The translations under genes and the position numbers were made by a program. A stretch of DNA of 64,000 nucleotides from Massariosphaeria phaeospora (lineage: Eukaryota; Ascomycota; Dothideomycetes; Pleosporales): positions 62,001 through 126,000 of the forward strand of contig JAADJZ010000028.1 of assembly GCA_011032825.1 (NCBI GenBank). Direction: 5' to 3'. Under the pieces are notes generated by a model, which did no database searches, was not told the origin of the DNA, and worked only from the letters and a program-made list of their open reading frames with translations. How positions within the stretch are numbered: the first letter of the stretch is position 1; every line of letters begins with the position of its first letter. Shown one piece after another: positions 44,884-54,184 of this stretch.

Positions 44884-45210
44884 ATGTGCTTCCGCCGCTG
44901 TACCGAATTTTCTTGCCCCCAAAACCACACTGTCCAAGACGACCAGAACTGGTACATCCTCTGTGAGCCAGCTTACCAAAATCCGATACCTAGACGCTGC
45001 GCATACACAGCTTTCAAAGTGTTCAAGTCCGATGAGTGGTGTAGGGACTGCGTGCTAAGGGAGAGGCAAGATGCGAACGCTGCTTCACCGTATCATTCCA
45101 GCTTCTTTGAACATATCGAACGCCTCCCACCAGCCGTGCTCCGGTCTTCGCTCCTCGTCAAACCCAGTACTTCTCAGCCTTCTCAGGCTCAAATGCCGAT
45201 CAAACGCTAG
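44884..45210 (+). CDS. small cysteine-rich MCxR protein, copy 3
   Basis: 108 residues, no signal peptide. Starts MCFRRCTEFSC, then WYILCEP, PRRC and EWCRDCVLRE. An earlier in-frame ATG (44818) exists, but the MCxR start shared with copies 1 and 2 is preferred. The last 126 bp overlap the 3' end of the convergent SDR gene on the other strand, so the true 3' end may be earlier or the two transcripts may overlap. Unknown function, same family as the two genes upstream. Confidence 0.55.
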   Translation: MCFRRCTEFSCPQNHTVQDDQNWYILCEPAYQNPIPRRCAYTAFKVFKSDEWCRDCVLRERQDANAASPYHSSFFEHIERLPPAVLRSSLLVKPSTSQPSQAQMPIKR

Positions 45211-46352
45211 CCAATATCCATAGGCATCCAGCTGTCCAGCGTTCCAGATATCGACACCTCTGATCCCGGCCGCTACCAGCTTGTCGTAATGCTGTTTGAT
45301 GAAAGCGCTCGGTTTCGGGTCGTGCGCGCTCGCTGTATCGGGGGGCGGTACACCCTTGAGACCAAACCAGCTGGCGATTTGCGGCCAGCGCTCGCGCATC
45401 GAGCTGGGACTCGCACTGTCGGCAACATTGAATATCTTCTCTTTGAAAATCTCGGGGTTTAGCGATGCGTAGATGGCTACTTGGGCTACTGTCGTTGCAC
45501 TTGTCTCGGAGTATGCGCTGTCGTATCCAGCTTGTACGCCTGGATACGGAATCTCGGCGCCTTCGCCATGAACAAGCTTGTATGTGTAAAGATACACAGC
45601 CCAATGGCCTGCTAGGGAGTACGCGGAGCCATTGGGCGTAAAGCCGATGATGGCGTCAGGGCATAGTTCGCACCAGGTCCAAGTTTGGTCCGCAGATTCT
45701 GTAGTGAGCATAGCTCGGTAATGGGGATAGGAGACCGTTTTCGCGTAGTCTTCTGGTAGTTCGTCCGCCATTTCTTCAATAAGTGGTGCCTCGAAAACAC
45801 CGTCTGGGCAGTAAATGCCGTATCCCTGTCGTAATTAGCATTGTGTTATACGTATGATGAATGAACCCACCCTTGTGCCGCCCGGATAGACCAAGAATTT
45901 GAAGCTCGTCGATAAACTTTTCACTGCGCGAACAACACGTCGCATCATGCCCACATTGATCTCGACCTCCTTTTCTGGGTCTGAATCTTCCCGGAATGCT
46001 GCTCAACATTAGCTTTGGTCCACGAGTGTCCCTATAGTGTAGCAATTGTCTTACCGCAATAGAACACATGACTGATCGATGCAACATCCGCTACTTTTTC
46101 TTTCAAACTGGTCTTGAACTCCTCGTCAGTGCAAAGTAGATTGAATCCAGAGGTCAAAGATAGGCCCGGTCTTTCGGATGTTTGCTTAGGCCAGAACGAG
46201 TCCTCAAGCTTCAGAGGCCTGTTAACGAGAGCAGTAACCTGTCTGAACGTTGTCTGTGCATTGTAAGGCTGTAGCAGCTGGTTGACTACTGACCAGCCGA
46301 TGAGGCCCGATGCGCCAATGACAAGAGCGTGGTGATCCGTTTTTGTGGCCAT
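45085..46352 (-). CDS. NAD(P)-dependent short-chain reductase (PRISE-like atypical SDR)
   Basis: Exons 46352-46055, 45998-45871 and 45825-45085 give 388 residues. The N-terminal Rossmann motif is VIGASGLIGW (Gly13, Gly16, Gly19). FREDSDPEKEVEINVGMMRR and KFLVYPGGTRGYGIY, rebuilt across two introns (56 and 45 nt), match the progesterone-5-beta-reductase/iridoid-synthase-like group of extended SDRs. DAIIGFTPNGSAYSLAGHW is the usual substrate-pocket region. Such enzymes reduce enone substrates; the substrate here is unknown and probably belongs to secondary metabolism (inference). No biosynthetic cluster surrounds it. The C-terminus ends FDMFKEAGMIR, as in family members. Confidence 0.85.
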
Positions 46353-47531
46353 ACTGGGTTGAAGTTTTTGGAGTTATTGTTCAAGATGTGAGAAATTGCA
46401 CTCTACATGTCAAAACCCACAGCTTAAGTAGTGTTAGAGCGGAATTGGGCTGAAAGAGATATGTCGCGATGAGTCAGGATGAGTCGAAATGAGAGAGGGA
46501 GCTGAACGCGAGGAGAAATGATAATTCTGAACTCCGCTTAACCTTCTGCGATTATTCTTCAGTGACCTTTCTGCCAACAGCATGTCGAACTCATTTTACT
46601 AGCATTTAGTAAAAAATCGTGAGTTCGTACGGTAGTGGGCGGCTAGAAACTAGTCATTAGTCAACAACGATGATCCACATACCGGTAAATACCCCGCGCC
46701 CGCGGTCATGTTCCAACCTCTTTACATTTCTAATACTTTGCCGCATTGAACTCTCATTCTTGCTCGATAGCGAGACGCTGCGCATGTACGGATATCCAAT
46801 ATTACAAATACGATGGGAGGGGAAAAGGTTCGTTTCGGGGGAAAGCATGAGACCACGCACCTGGGTACTATAAGCATAGACAATACCCAATACAAGAGGG
46901 CTTTGTAAAGACAGAGGTGGACTATCGATCTGTTGCTAAAACTTCCTAGGCTGTCAAGAGGATCGCCTAAAGTCTCTGCTATCCGCAATGTATTCTTCCA
47001 GCATGCGTGCACGATTGAAGTGGATTGGGTCACGGTTCTAGATCTACCGAATCGGATATAGCATATGCTGTCTGACGTATAGGAAGCCCCTATATCGAAA
47101 CGTCAAAACATGCATATACTTCGTTTTGCCGTTTGTGAGAATTACTCACAATCGGAATGGAGTCATGTTACTTTTCCAACGTGTCTGATAGGAGTATCTC
47201 CCCCTTTTCGCCCAATCCTTATGTTTCGACCCACATCGTGCCCCGTCTCGTTATTGTTTGAGGTCGCACTCATCTGAACACGGTGTCTTCTACTCCTACT
47301 ACCTACCCATCATTATCTAGGTGGTTATTTCTGAGCGGCTACCTCATCTTTACCCCAGCCTCAATTTCGAGCTGGTATTGTTCACTTTCACTTGCGACAT
47401 CGTGCGCCTTATCTTACCTAGCAAATACCAATCTCGGTCCTCTTTTCAGTTTCGCTGTTCGTCGAAATTCAACGGGAGACACCGGACGACGTCCAACCGC
47501 GTAACTACTTCGCTTCCCCCACTGTTTCATA
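46353..47531. other. intergenic region
   Basis: A 1.2 kb upstream region of the SDR (left) and of the coiled-coil gene at 47532 (right). No gene or repeat is recognised. Confidence 0.5.
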
Positions 47532-49037
47532 ATGGCACCGAACTCAAACACAGACAGTACTGATCAAACAACTACTCTAAATAAGAAGGATGATTTATCA
47601 TACACACTCGAGACATTCAAGTCGCAGGTCCTTGGAACGGGACAGGATTTTCTGCAGGATTTCCTCTATCTACCACTCATGAACAAATCCAAGTTCGAGG
47701 ATATACCTGATGGTTTCGAATTTCGAATGCGCTTTCTTCGTTCTGACCCTGTTCTAAAGAGGATGCTTGTTGGTACCTGGACTAACAAAACGACCGAGGA
47801 AACAAGTTCAGTTTGGGCGTACGTGCATGGCCGCCCGGATTCTGCACACGTTGTTAGCTACTTCCTCGACGATACTTCAAATGGTGTAATCTCCAAGGAA
47901 ATTCTTGGAATCAACTTCGAGGAACCATTCGCTCATGTTACCTACAACCCAACCAGAAACAGAGCCAGGCTAGACCAGGATTTCGTGAACAGAGTTAGGA
48001 TCATGGTCTTGTTCTACTTCCTCGAACACGGATTCTTGGACAGGCTCGTCAAATTCAACCAGCTGCTCTTCGGCCATGCTTGCAAGGCCATTGCGGACAA
48101 AGCCAAATCGATACGTCGCAAAGAGTCGCGCACCGTTGCACAGCTAGTTACCGATGACGAGCTAGGGAAAGTTTTCGCAAAGCTCAAACTTGCTGCGGAG
48201 AGCCTCATTTGTTTTCAGCGTGAGCCGAGTGGGTGTTTCGTTCTGTGGAGCCTCTCAGAGGACGGACCATCGGGACGGGTAGTAGAACTGCGGACGGATA
48301 CCAATGATTCGGAAAGCGCAATTACGGCGGAGGTCTCGCACAAAGAGGTTGATACCGATACAGATTCTGCCTTGAGTAGTCCCACCGGTTCGACCGCGTC
48401 ACTAACCGCAGTACTAATAACTCAAAACGAGCGCACGCGAACAATGAGCTCCAAAAGGGATAGTCCGATTGACGACACAAACGAAATACAAGACGGTGAG
48501 CTCTATATACCAACATAATCAGATATGTGTCGTTGATCATTTTCAAGGTCTTTCCAAACGGCAACAACCGGAAAACCACGTATGTCTTCCACCCTTTCAG
48601 CTCCTGTAACCATTGTTCTGGCTGACCAGCCCTAGGTAACCATGTTCCAAGACCTCATCCGCCAAATCCAGAGCCATTTCGTCACCGAACTTGAAGAACT
48701 CCGCGGCCACAACAGAATGCTCGAATCTCGGAACCAACAGCTTGAGCTGTTGAATGCCGAGTCCACGACTCTCCGCAAAGAGCTGAGCGAGACAGTAAAG
48801 AGGATCAACTCCGACCACCTGCAGGCCCTCTCCAAGGACGATGCTGAAGTGCGTGCCGAGAAAAGTAAATTCGATAAAGAGGCCCTGACTACGAAGAAAT
48901 TAAAAGAGGAGATTCTGGCTATGAAGACTGAGGTGGAAGAGCTTCGGAACATGAAGAGAACGTTTATGGGATTGGCGCGGACTCTGGACTCAAACAAATC
49001 AACCGGAGTAGCGGATGCCCCCTTGAAATCCGAGTGA
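47532..49037 (+). CDS. unknown coiled-coil protein, tandem paralogue A
   Basis: I do not recognise the family. Exons 47532-48495, 48548-48579 and 48636-49037 give 465 residues. The N-terminal domain (about 20-200) has conserved points shared with the next gene: LSYTLETF, KFEDIP, KRMLVGTWT, SVWAYVHGR, VLFYFLEHGFLD and GHACKAIA. A polar middle follows, then a 32-nt basic exon (LSKRQQPENH), then a coiled coil (about 340-440, MFQDLIRQIQ...). No signal peptide or membrane helix. Intron positions and phases (1 then 0) are the same as in paralogue B. Residues about 212-236 (KVFAKLKLAAESLICFQREPSGCF in shortened form) have dispersed DNA copies at 13.9 and 61.0 kb, and no clear counterpart in B. Confidence 0.75.
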
Positions 49038-49979
49038 CAGGGGAATGGGTAGCTTGCAGGAGGCTCGTGTGTCACGAAATCATTAACGGGCTGGTGGTAA
49101 AAGTTGGAATCAGGGTCTTGAAAGGGCTGGCTAAAGAGTCAAATGTGAACTTGGGAAGGGCGGTGGGTGGCTTCCAGGTACTTCTTTCTATCTACTAGAC
49201 TGTTGCTGGGTGCGTTACGGTATCTTTCTTGGCGGCTGTTACGGCAAGCCAATACAAAGGTGTAGGTTAACGTATGTACTACCTTATAGAAAAAAGTGTC
49301 TGGAATTAAGAAGATGAATCCGCGCGCCTCTTAAAAAACTATGCTAACGTAATTTACGAAGCTACAATTCCATGCCAACTTAAGAATGTCTTTTCCATAA
49401 GGATCTACAAGATACAAGATAGGATCTAATTTATAGGTGGCGTTCTACTCAAGCGTCGCACTCTATTGGGTTTATCCTCGTTCCTAGAGACCGCGTTTCC
49501 GTATACGTAAGAATGTCACTTTGCAGTAAGTCATCAATAATTTCACACCGAACTCGTATAGCATTATCCGTATGACTCGCGTTGCGTTCGATAATGTATT
49601 TTTGTCTGGTGAGTGATGAACTAGTTACTAGTTCATCGGCTGACGTCACATTTATGGAGGTACCGATGTCCTTCCATCCAGACCGCATCTTCGCTCTCAC
49701 CATGCAGACTCATTACTTAGGCCACCTGCTTGGCACAGGTATCTTGTCTTAACTTTACTTTGAGTCAGCATACCGTTACGTAACTTCCCCACAGGCCTGA
49801 TTCGACGACTCATCCCACTCATACCTCTCTCAACAACGCATTCCTTCTCTCGTAAATTCTTCCAACTCTCGTCTCTTACGATTCACGTGGCGGTTCTGAT
49901 GTTGAGTAACGCATTTGGTTATGGCGACTTGAACACTCTCTTTCCAGCCCAGAAAACACATGATAACCACAACGAAAAG
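49038..49979. other. intergenic region between the tandem paralogues
   Basis: Fairly AT-rich around 49270-49440, with no supportable gene. A frame at 49887-49979 in phase with paralogue B could add an N-terminal leader (ATG at 49899), but the start at 49980 fits paralogue A better. Confidence 0.45.
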
Positions 49980-51202
49980 ATGGAAGAAGACAGAGATTCC
50001 AGGACGACATCAACGCCCCATCTATCTTATTCTTACGAGGCTTTTGATTTAAAGATCTTGCGGACTTCAGCTTGCCGGGTCAATTATCGCTATCTACCAA
50101 GGGCAAGCACATTCAAGTTTGAAACAATTCCCGAAAACCTGGATCACAAACTGAATGAGGTTGTCGATAAGAGGATGCTCGTTGGTAGTTTTACCAGCGA
50201 GCAGAATGTCAAGAACGTCCCTGTTTGGGCGTATGTGCACAGCAGACACGACCCCCGAAATCCAGACAGAAACCAAGTTAGCTTTCTACTTGGCGATTCT
50301 AAGCAAAGATTAACGCAGGTACAAGAGACCAAATACATCAAGCCTTTCAACAATATCTGTTCAGTCAAGACCCACGTATGGAAGGACCGAATCCGATATT
50401 TGGTGTTATTCTATTTCCTAGAGCAAAGGATATTGGACGAGCTAGTCTGCTTCAGAAACGGCCCTACTCTGTTTGTGAAGGCTTGCGAGCATATTGCCAA
50501 GGTGGCTATAGCCGCAAATCAGGGACCATCCCGCGGAGCTCTACCAAGATCAAGGGCTACTGATTCTACGGTGCAATTGAGCATGGCGGAAGAACGAAAA
50601 AGCCAGACTGACACTGGATCCAAAACGATCACGGATAACCAAAAGCGCAAAGCTGATTCAAAAGAATTCTTGCAGCAGCCTCCTGAGGGCGGCATTTCAC
50701 CTTCCACTACACTTTATAAGAACGAAAAAGAAATTGGAAGTAAGGATGTCACTTGATACATTTTGCGTGTATAACTGACGATGAATCAGTACCTCCAAAA
50801 AGACGAAAGATCGACAATGGTGTAGGTACCCGCCGCTCTAACTAATCGATTTTCAATCTGACAAATTATATCCAGTTCACACTTTACCAAAACCTCGACG
50901 ATCAGACCCAAACTCAGTCCGCCAGCGAACTGCGTACCGAAAACACAAGCCTGACCGAAAAGAACGCACTCCTTGACAAGGAAAACGCTGAGCTCAACAC
51001 AAGCAACATAATCCTCGGCATCAAAAACGGCCAGCTTGAAGAGGAGAACACGCGTCTGAAGAATTCTAGCAATACCTTGCAGACTGCGGCAAAACAGTCA
51101 CTAGTGGATTACAACCAAGCTAAGACCAGATGCCAGTCACTAGAGGAGACGAACAAGCAAATCAACGCTGAGATGGCTCGGATGAAGACGGAGATTGACT
51201 AG
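49980..51202 (+). CDS. unknown coiled-coil protein, tandem paralogue B (possibly truncated)
   Basis: Same unknown family as the gene at 47532. Exons 49980-50739, 50790-50821 and 50876-51202 give 372 residues. Shared points are LSYSYEAF, KFETIP, KRMLVGSFT, PVWAYVHSR and VLFYFLEQRILDELV, then a polar, Lys-rich middle, a 32-nt exon (PPKRRKIDNG, a possible nuclear signal) and a coiled coil (FTLYQNLDDQ...). The frame stops at TAG (51200-51202), but the next 17 codons remain open and continue the match to paralogue A (LNMLKSEVFGLTNKYRK) before TGA at 51254. The stop therefore looks like a recent truncation. An ATG at 49899 could add 27 residues. Confidence 0.7.
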
Positions 51203-51774
51203 TTGAACATGCTGAAAAGCGAAGTCTTTGGTCTAACCAATAAGTATCGCAAGTGAGCTACGTCAGCGCTGTTTGTGGGATTTGGAATTTGGCGTTTTGG
51301 ACGGAAAAAGTGAACTTGAGGCGTTAATGGGGAAACCTATCCAATGGGAATGGGAATGGCCTGCAGCAATTGGGGCGTGAACGGGGAAAACTATGCAGTG
51401 GGGATGCATCCAGCAATTGGACACTTCCTTTTCAGCATTCATTTATGTTTGCAACGGCCCAAGTGCTACTGGAATGATCATGGGATTACTATGGAATCTC
51501 GAATTGGACGGAGGCTGGAGTTCAGTCCGGAATCAATAGAAATGAGTTTGATCTCATGCTTCTGATTGAAAATAAAATTGCGGTCCGTCTGACATATCCA
51601 AGCTGCAATGCGCACGCACGCACAGTTCCGTAGAAACCCTTTACTGTCCCGTAGTGACCGCCTTGACGTTCCCTGTGCTGCAGAAACCGCGTTAACCATC
51701 CTGTCCCGTAACGACCGCCCTAATTCCTCCTCCCCAGCACACCAACAACCACACCCCACCAGAAAAGCCAAAGA
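51203..51774. other. intergenic region with a small tandem duplication
   Basis: Contains the in-frame remnant after the stop of paralogue B. Near 51630-51730 there is an imperfect duplication of about 57 bp, with CTGTCCCGTA then GACCGCC in both halves. No gene is seen. Confidence 0.5.
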
Positions 51775-53022
51775 TTAACCCCGCTTACCCGTCAACTCCA
51801 CAATCTGCCTAGCCCTATCCAAAAAAGCTTGACAGTCCCCTAAGGTCCGCTTGGCCATTATGTCCATAGTCCGGAACGCAGGGGTCTTCCCCTTCATTTT
51901 CCTGCGCCGCTCCAGCAACGCGAACACATGTATATTGAGATCGGCAAGCCGCATGCGCTCAATGACATCCGGCTTTTTCCCACCTAGCTGCTCGATGACC
52001 GCGAGAAGCGTGGCTAGACACCGTTGATGGAGATTGCGTATGTATATGACAGAGGAGAGGCCGAGGGCGAGTTTCTCGGGACGGCGGCCATTGGAACTGG
52101 ACTCCATGGCCGCGATCATCTCATTGTAATGCCAGATCAGCCGGCGGAGACAGCCGAGCGTGTCGTTGTTTTTGTCTTTGTGGTCGTCGGGGGTGTGCTT
52201 GCACTTGGTGTCTGTTGTGGTCGCCGGTGCGGCGGCAGGTTGTTGCTTTGGTGCGGCGGTTGGCTGCTGCTTTGGTGCGACGGCTGGCTGTTGCTGTGGA
52301 CGCTCGGGAGACATAGCCCGAATAATGCGGCCGATGTGCTGTTTGTATATGAGGTCGTTGTCTGGGGCATTCGCCGGTGCGGCGGCTGCCTGCAGCTCCA
52401 CACGTTCCGCAGCAGACGTGCCGTGCTGGTCTTCTGTGACAACGGGTTCAGGAGACATATCCCGAAGGAGCCAAGACATAGTCTCAAGGAGGCCAGTCAT
52501 ACTCTGAAGGAGATGAGACAGATCCTGCCGGAGGCGAGTCCTATCCTGAACGAGGTGACCCATATTTTTAAGGAGGTGTTCTATATCCAGAAGGAGACGA
52601 TCCATATCCTGAATGAGGGCTTTAACATGTTCCGCGTTTCCATGCTCGTCGTCTTCGGCATGCTCGCGGTCGTCATCCGTTGTAGCAGACGTGCCGCGCT
52701 GGTCCTCCGTGACAACAGCCTCGCGATCCATATTCCGAACGAGGCTCTCAACATCCTCAAGAGACATATCCCGAACGAGACTCTCAATATCGCCGTCGTT
52801 TCCACGCTCGTTGTCTTCGGCATGCTCGCCGTCGTCATCCGTCGTAGCAGACGTGCCGTGCTGGTCCTTCGTGACAACAGCCTCAAGAGACATGTCCTGG
52901 ACAGGGCGACCAATCTCGCTGTCTTCGGTATGCTCACAGTCGGCATCCATCGTACTCTCCAGTGCTGTCGCTGCCTCGTCCCTCAACTGTTCCGCAGCCG
53001 CCACGTCGTCCCGGTCTGCCAT
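51775..53022 (-). CDS. unknown protein with internal acidic and heptad-like repeats
   Basis: I do not recognise this gene. A single exon gives 415 residues from MADRDDVAAAEQLRDEA. An acidic unit (EAVVTKDQHGTSATTDDDGE, then HAED) occurs at 47-72, again at 101-126, and in part at 193-205. Between them is a run of heptad-like Leu/Met segments (about 137-190: LIQDMDRLLLDIEHLLKNM and similar) that suggests a long helix or coiled coil. A Pro/Gln/Ala linker (about 241-270) leads to a helical C-terminal domain (about 288-412) with Arg, Leu and Cys, which looks folded and is reminiscent of fungal N-terminal-type domains of unknown function. The frame is open farther upstream to 53604 through a duplicated block, but that part looks non-coding. 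Confidence 0.6.
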   Translation of the reverse strand: MADRDDVAAAEQLRDEAATALESTMDADCEHTEDSEIGRPVQDMSLEAVVTKDQHGTSATTDDDGEHAEDNERGNDGDIESLVRDMSLEDVESLVRNMDREAVVTEDQRGTSATTDDDREHAEDDEHGNAEHVKALIQDMDRLLLDIEHLLKNMGHLVQDRTRLRQDLSHLLQSMTGLLETMSWLLRDMSPEPVVTEDQHGTSAAERVELQAAAAPANAPDNDLIYKQHIGRIIRAMSPERPQQQPAVAPKQQPTAAPKQQPAAAPATTTDTKCKHTPDDHKDKNNDTLGCLRRLIWHYNEMIAAMESSSNGRRPEKLALGLSSVIYIRNLHQRCLATLLAVIEQLGGKKPDVIERMRLADLNIHVFALLERRRKMKGKTPAFRTMDIMAKRTLGDCQAFLDRARQIVELTGKRG

Positions 53023-54184
53023 AACGAACGAATGCCTCGACGAACGAATGCCTCGAGCAATCTCCTGCTCGACTCCAGACAAGTCAGCATTCGCCCTGTA
53101 TCCTCGACGCAGAGTGCCGCTTACGTACCAGAATTGCAGTGGGCCAACCAGCTGAGACAGGTACACTGTAGGTGGGGTGGGTACAAACGACCGAGCTAGG
53201 ATAACAATATCCTCAACGAAGAAGAAGAGGAAGAATAAAAAGCCGATGCTTTCTCTGAGCTCAGATATGCTGTTGTGCAGAAGACGTGCTAGCGAGTAAC
53301 GAATACGATGGGTTGAGCAGACAAGCTGAGCTGCAATGCCGGAAAGAAAGGTACATTGGAAATAACACGGCAAAGCGTGACTTCTAGAAGCGCAGTGGAG
53401 CGGGAAGGCGGCAGCCTGGTAGCTGCTGGTTGGGGAGAAGACATGTCCGTGGATGGTGCAGGTGAGTGAGTGAAGATAGCGGTGGCACAGACGCGCTGCA
53501 GCGACGGAAAGAAAAGTACATATGAGAATAACACGCCAAAGCGTGACTTCTAGGCGGGAAGGTAGCAGCCCCATACCTGCTGGTTGGGGAGAAGGCACAT
53601 CCATGGACGGTGCAGGTGAGTGAGTGTAGATGGCAGTGGCACTTTCCTGTGCGAAGGCTCAAAGTCGAAGGTAGCATGGAGTAAAGCGCGGAAGTAGGGG
53701 AAGACATACATGCCTGTCGCACGCAGGTCTCTGTTCTAGCAGCAACGCAACATACACGCAATCCGATTCCATCGCAATTATGATAGCTCTTTCATTCTCT
53801 GCTTCCAAGTATCAACCACTCACGCCTTCCCAAGCCACGCAAATCTTGATTAAACCCCGAGGTCGTCGGAGTCCTGGACACGCGTGTGCGAAGCGGAGGC
53901 GGCGCCGTGCTTTGACGTAAACTGTTAGAAGCCAAAGCAATTGCAGAGCACAGACACAGAAGCCAGCGGAGAGCATCATGAAGTAAGTATGAGGATAGAT
54001 AGATGCGTAAAGATGCGATGCGATGCGCGCCGCATAGCAGCGGCGTTCAGGTATAAAGCTACGTCTCCAGCTCGCGAACTCATCGTCAACATCGTCGTCT
54101 AGGGCACCTACCGTGCATCAAAACATGCAGCATTAACATTAAAAAGAATCATCGTCCCCCGCCGTGCAGATATTACGCTTGCAC
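53023..54184. other. intergenic region with a duplicated block
   Basis: Upstream region of the repeat-protein gene. It carries a tandem duplication at 53326-53644 (listed separately). The antisense frame is open through it, but its translation is repetitive and rich in Cys, His and Ser without a domain. No other gene is seen. Confidence 0.5.
53326..53644. repeat. tandem duplication of about 160 bp
   Basis: Unit 1 (about 53326-53490) and unit 2 (about 53491-53644) share GGAAAGAAA(G/A)GTACAT, AATAACACG(G/C)CAAAGC, GTGACTTCTAG, GCTGGTTGGGGAGAAG and GGTGCAGGTGAGTGAGTG, in the same order. Small deletions and substitutions separate them, so the duplication is not recent. Confidence 0.8.

Noticed and set aside
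52024..53199. 391-codon open frame on the plus strand opposite the repeat-protein gene
   Set aside because: It is the mirror of repetitive codons on the other strand; the minus-strand frame has the better composition and an ordered repeat protein, while this one is a Val/Arg/Leu-rich shadow.
53023..53604. Upstream extension of the repeat-protein frame to an ATG at 53604 (609 residues)
   Set aside because: The added part translates a tandem DNA duplication into Cys/His/Ser-rich sequence without a domain; the start at 53022 begins the acidic, ordered protein.
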